A stretch of 8,881 nucleotides of DNA from Prolixibacteraceae bacterium (lineage in GTDB: Bacteria > Bacteroidota > Bacteroidia > Bacteroidales > Prolixibacteraceae). Position numbers and translations under genes: made by a program. This document shows, piece after piece, positions 5,906 to 8,881 of this stretch (its first letter is position 1; every line of letters starts with the position of its first letter). The notes under the pieces are model-generated. The model saw only the letters and a list, made by a program, of their open reading frames with translations, ran no database searches and was not told where the DNA came from. Location of the stretch: positions 1-8,881 of the forward strand of contig JACMKG010000200.1 of the NCBI GenBank assembly GCA_014380255.1. Reading direction: 5' to 3'.

Positions 5906-8881
5906 ATGAACCGACAATTACTTTCTCTGCTATTATTCATTTTCTCATTTCAACTATTCGCCCAGCAGGGGCAGCTGGGCATTTCACGCATTGACCGAAT
6001 GCCCGATTCTCCGCCTTCCCTTTCCATCAGGGACTGGGATGCGGTAGCCCGAAATTACGATCGGCTGGTTTTCGATCTCACTAAGACAGGAACCCACTTG
6101 CCGCTCTCCCAAACAGGCCCCCCGGGACAGTTTAATTATCCCGGTAATACCCCTCTTTTTCTTGACTCTTATGTAGGATCTGATAACCATCTGAACCAGG
6201 GGGAGGCCATCAACATCCTGCCGGCCATCGTGGGGGCATCCCTGGTAGGCATCGATAAGAGTAACCAAAACGGGATGAACTGGGCTGCCATGGGCAAGGA
6301 TTTCTTCAACCTTAAGAACAATCAGAACGTGTACCTGAACAATTACTCTACCAGCTCGGGCAACGATTGGTGGTATGACCTGATGCCCAACGTGTACTTC
6401 TATCAGTTAAAGGAATTGTATCCCGATGCTGCTCCTGAATTTGAATCCCAGTTTACCAGTGTGGCCGATCAATGGCTCAAAGCGGTGCAGCAGCTGGGCG
6501 GAAGTTCTTCGCCCTGGACGGTGCCTAACATGAACTACCGGGCCTTTAACCTGGCGACCGGGCAGCCAAAGACCGATGAGGTGGCTGAACCTGAATCGGC
6601 GGGAAGCATTGCCTGGCTACTCTACAATGCCTATCTCGAAACAGGCAATAGGCAATACATGGAAGGGGCTCAGCAGTCACTGGAATTTCTTACTAATTTA
6701 ACTGCCAATCCGTCCTACGAACTGCAGCTACCCTACGGAACACTCACCGCGGCCAGGATGAATGCGGTAGAGGGCACCAGCTATCCCTTGGATAAATTAC
6801 TTAACTGGTGCTTTGACCGAGGCCCTCTCAGAGGCTGGGGCGCCATTGTGGGGAACTGGGGCGGTTATGAGGTCTCGGGCCTGATTGGGGAGGCCAACGA
6901 TAACGGCAACGACTATGCCTTTGTAATGAACGGCTTCCAGCAGGCTGCCGCTTTGGCTCCATTGGCAAAATACGACAAGCGGTATGCCCGGGCTCTTGCC
7001 AAATGGCTACTGAATGTAGCCAGTGCCAGCCGTCTTTTTTACCACAACGCGCTGCCTGCCGAAAACCAGGATTCCTATGCCTGGGCCTCGGCCAATGATC
7101 CTGAAGCTTCTATCCCTTACGAGGCTATAAAACAGAACTGGCAGGGGAAATCTCCTTTTGCCACCGGTGATGCCATTCGGGGAGGATGGGCAGCTACCAA
7201 CCTTTCTCTTTACAGCGGCTCCAGCGTGGGCTACCTGGCGGCAGTGGTGGAAACAACCAACGTGCCTGAGATCCTGCAGATCGATCTCAATAAAACGGAT
7301 TTCTACGGAGAAAATACGTTTCCTTCCTTTCTGTATTTCAATCCAACGGCTTCCTCTCAGCAGGTAACGGTAAATATCCCTGAGGGAACATTTGCCATCT
7401 ATGATGTCGTTACCGAAGCTACCCTTAGCCCCGGTGTTTCATCCACCTATCCGTTAAGCATCCCGGCCGGTGAAGCAAGGCTTTTAAGGCTTTATGACTC
7501 CACCCTGGCAACCGAAAGCCGTGACGGGAAGCTTTACGCAGGCAACGATGTGCTTGATTATCATCCTCAATATGATTTCACTGCCGATATCCGGATCAAG
7601 GCCATTTCCGTAAGTCAGAACCCGGTGGCTACGGGAAGTTCTTTTTCAGCTTTTGTTGAGCCGGGCAATACCAACCCGGAGGATCAGCTGCAGTATGAAT
7701 GGTTTTTAAATGATGTGGCTATCGCAGGTGAAAAACAAGCCACAATTACAGCTCCTGCAACACCCTCTGAATCGATCCTTAAAATCCGGGTTAGCCTGAA
7801 CGGGAAAACGGCTGAAGATACCCTTCGCCTGAAGGTGGTTGAGCGGATCATACAGGCCCCGGTGGTCACGGACATCGAATTTGCAGGCGATTATTTAACC
7901 GCCGGCAGCACCAATGAGCTAACCGCGGTTGTTACTCCTACCCCCGGGGAAACCCTTGAATATACCTGGAGCGCTACTTCAGGCACCTTGTCGCAGACAA
8001 CGGGTAAGACCGTTAGCTGGCAGGCTCCGGGCACCTCACAGGTGGATTCCATCACCGTTAAGGTGACCAACCAGGATCAGCTTACCACCACTTTCTCCAA
8101 GGCAGTGCTGGTAAAAGATCTGACTTTGGCAGAACAGGAGCCTCTGATCTGGTATCCGTTTGATACAGACTCCCGAAATGCAACTTCCGATCGTTTCCAT
8201 GCCACCGTTACCGGGGCTGCCAAAACCGAAGATGCAAGGGGCAGTGCAGAAGAGGCCTACCGCTTTACCTCAGGTCAGCAAATCATCTTCACGGAAAACC
8301 AGCCCGAACTTAATTTTGAAGAAGCCATCAGCCTGAGCTGCTGGGTGCGCGTTGAACAGCTGGGCGCTGAAAGGTATATCATCTCTCATGGCTCCTGGCA
8401 GCAGCGCTTCAAGCTTTCCATCATCCCCGAAGGCAAATTACGCTGGACCGTTAAGACAAGTGAGGGTATTGTGGACCTGGATGCCGCCGAGGCCTTGGAA
8501 TTAAACCGCTATTACCATGTTACAGCCATTTATACGGGTTATTCCGTCGAATTGTATATCGATGGAAAGCTTAGCGCTTTTAAAGCCTTTACGGGCAATT
8601 TACTGCCCTCTACCCATCCACTGACCATTGGTCGTCAGGATGAAGTGGAAACCCAGTACGCCCTGTTGGGAAGTGTGGATGAGGTGAAAATGTGGGATAA
8701 GGAAATTTCCGTCTCGCAGGTCGAAAAGCTGAAAGATCAATGGGTGGTGCCCGTCGGGATAGACGGATTTAAGCTTCATGCACGCGTATATCCAAATCCT
8801 GCCCAAGAGGTTTTGTATATTGATTTTACCGGGGCTTCAAAGCCTGTACAGGTTAGTTTATTTGCCGTGGATGGAATGAAA
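5906..8881 (+). CDS. Secreted multidomain protein: helix-rich domain of unknown function, Ig-like domains, LamG, T9SS sorting domain (3'-truncated)
   Basis: The frame is open from ATG 5906 to the last base, 992 codons, with no stop, so the C-terminus lies outside. Residues 1-19 or 1-20 are a Sec signal peptide (LLSLLLFIFSFQLFAQ); there is no lipobox. Residues about 40-450 are rich in amphipathic helices and aromatic/Gly motifs: AINILPAIVGASLVGIDKSN (101-120), DWWYDLMPNVYFYQL (154-168), EPESAGSIAWLLYNAY (228-243), WGAIVGNWGGYE (311-322) and GEANDNGNDYAF (328-339). This suggests an alpha/alpha-toroid-like enzyme or binding fold; no known catalytic family was recognised. Then a beta region (about 455-535), two Ig-like domains (about 563-645 and 650-737; YEWFLNDV, YTWSATSG), a LamG domain (about 745-945; ISLSCWVRV, VELYIDGK, GSVDEVKMWDKE), and VYPNPAQEVLYIDF (961 on), the start of a T9SS type A sorting domain. 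Probably exported and surface-attached or released. A terminator upstream suggests separate transcription from the PUL operon. A role on the same glycan is inferred. Confidence 0.9.
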   Translation, partial: MNRQLLSLLLFIFSFQLFAQQGQLGISRIDRMPDSPPSLSIRDWDAVARNYDRLVFDLTKTGTHLPLSQTGPPGQFNYPGNTPLFLDSYVGSDNHLNQGEAINILPAIVGASLVGIDKSNQNGMNWAAMGKDFFNLKNNQNVYLNNYSTSSGNDWWYDLMPNVYFYQLKELYPDAAPEFESQFTSVADQWLKAVQQLGGSSSPWTVPNMNYRAFNLATGQPKTDEVAEPESAGSIAWLLYNAYLETGNRQYMEGAQQSLEFLTNLTANPSYELQLPYGTLTAARMNAVEGTSYPLDKLLNWCFDRGPLRGWGAIVGNWGGYEVSGLIGEANDNGNDYAFVMNGFQQAAALAPLAKYDKRYARALAKWLLNVASASRLFYHNALPAENQDSYAWASANDPEASIPYEAIKQNWQGKSPFATGDAIRGGWAATNLSLYSGSSVGYLAAVVETTNVPEILQIDLNKTDFYGENTFPSFLYFNPTASSQQVTVNIPEGTFAIYDVVTEATLSPGVSSTYPLSIPAGEARLLRLYDSTLATESRDGKLYAGNDVLDYHPQYDFTADIRIKAISVSQNPVATGSSFSAFVEPGNTNPEDQLQYEWFLNDVAIAGEKQATITAPATPSESILKIRVSLNGKTAEDTLRLKVVERIIQAPVVTDIEFAGDYLTAGSTNELTAVVTPTPGETLEYTWSATSGTLSQTTGKTVSWQAPGTSQVDSITVKVTNQDQLTTTFSKAVLVKDLTLAEQEPLIWYPFDTDSRNATSDRFHATVTGAAKTEDARGSAEEAYRFTSGQQIIFTENQPELNFEEAISLSCWVRVEQLGAERYIISHGSWQQRFKLSIIPEGKLRWTVKTSEGIVDLDAAEALELNRYYHVTAIYTGYSVELYIDGKLSAFKAFTGNLLPSTHPLTIGRQDEVETQYALLGSVDEVKMWDKEISVSQVEKLKDQWVVPVGIDGFKLHARVYPNPAQEVLYIDFTGASKPVQVSLFAVDGMK

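Noticed and set aside
5984..6268. Antisense open frame of 94 codons near the start of the fourth gene
   Set aside because: The + strand is a continuous 992-codon frame with signal peptide and domains across this whole stretch; the antisense frame is a by-product.

Overview
The window looks like part of a polysaccharide utilisation locus (PUL) from a member of the Bacteroidota. Evidence for this is a tandem SusC-like/SusD-like pair, Bacteroidota-type lipoproteins with Asp-rich residues after the lipidated cysteine, the absence of strong Shine-Dalgarno sequences, and a C-terminal type IX secretion (T9SS) sorting signal. The T9SS signal points to a gliding or T9SS-bearing lineage (Flavobacteriia, Cytophagia or similar). 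I cannot name a genus.

Layout, all on the + strand. (1) Positions 1-2895 hold a SusC/RagA-type TonB-dependent outer-membrane transporter whose N-terminus lies upstream of the window. (2) Positions 2908-4437 hold its SusD-like surface lipoprotein partner, 12 bases downstream. (3) Positions 4484-5554 hold a surface lipoprotein with a small helical (FIVAR-like) stalk and one LamG/concanavalin A-like domain. It sits where SusE/SusF-type surface glycan-binding proteins usually sit. (4) A strong hairpin with a T-run at 5588-5636 probably ends this transcript. (5) The rest of a 351-base intergenic gap carries degenerate 'AATCCG' repeats, with inverted counterparts near its left side. (6) From 5906 to the window end a fourth reading frame runs for 992 codons without a stop. 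It encodes a secreted multidomain protein: signal peptide, a large helix-rich domain of unrecognised function, a beta region, two Ig-like domains, a LamG domain and the start of a T9SS type A sorting domain. The gene is cut by the window edge.

Proposed joint role (inference): the lipoprotein and SusD capture a glycan at the cell surface, SusC/SusD imports its oligosaccharides, and the secreted protein acts on or binds the same glycan. The two LamG domains, one cell-anchored and one secreted, look related to each other. No recognisable glycoside hydrolase or polysaccharide lyase signature is visible, so the substrate cannot be named. The helix-rich domain of the fourth gene is the best candidate for something undescribed.
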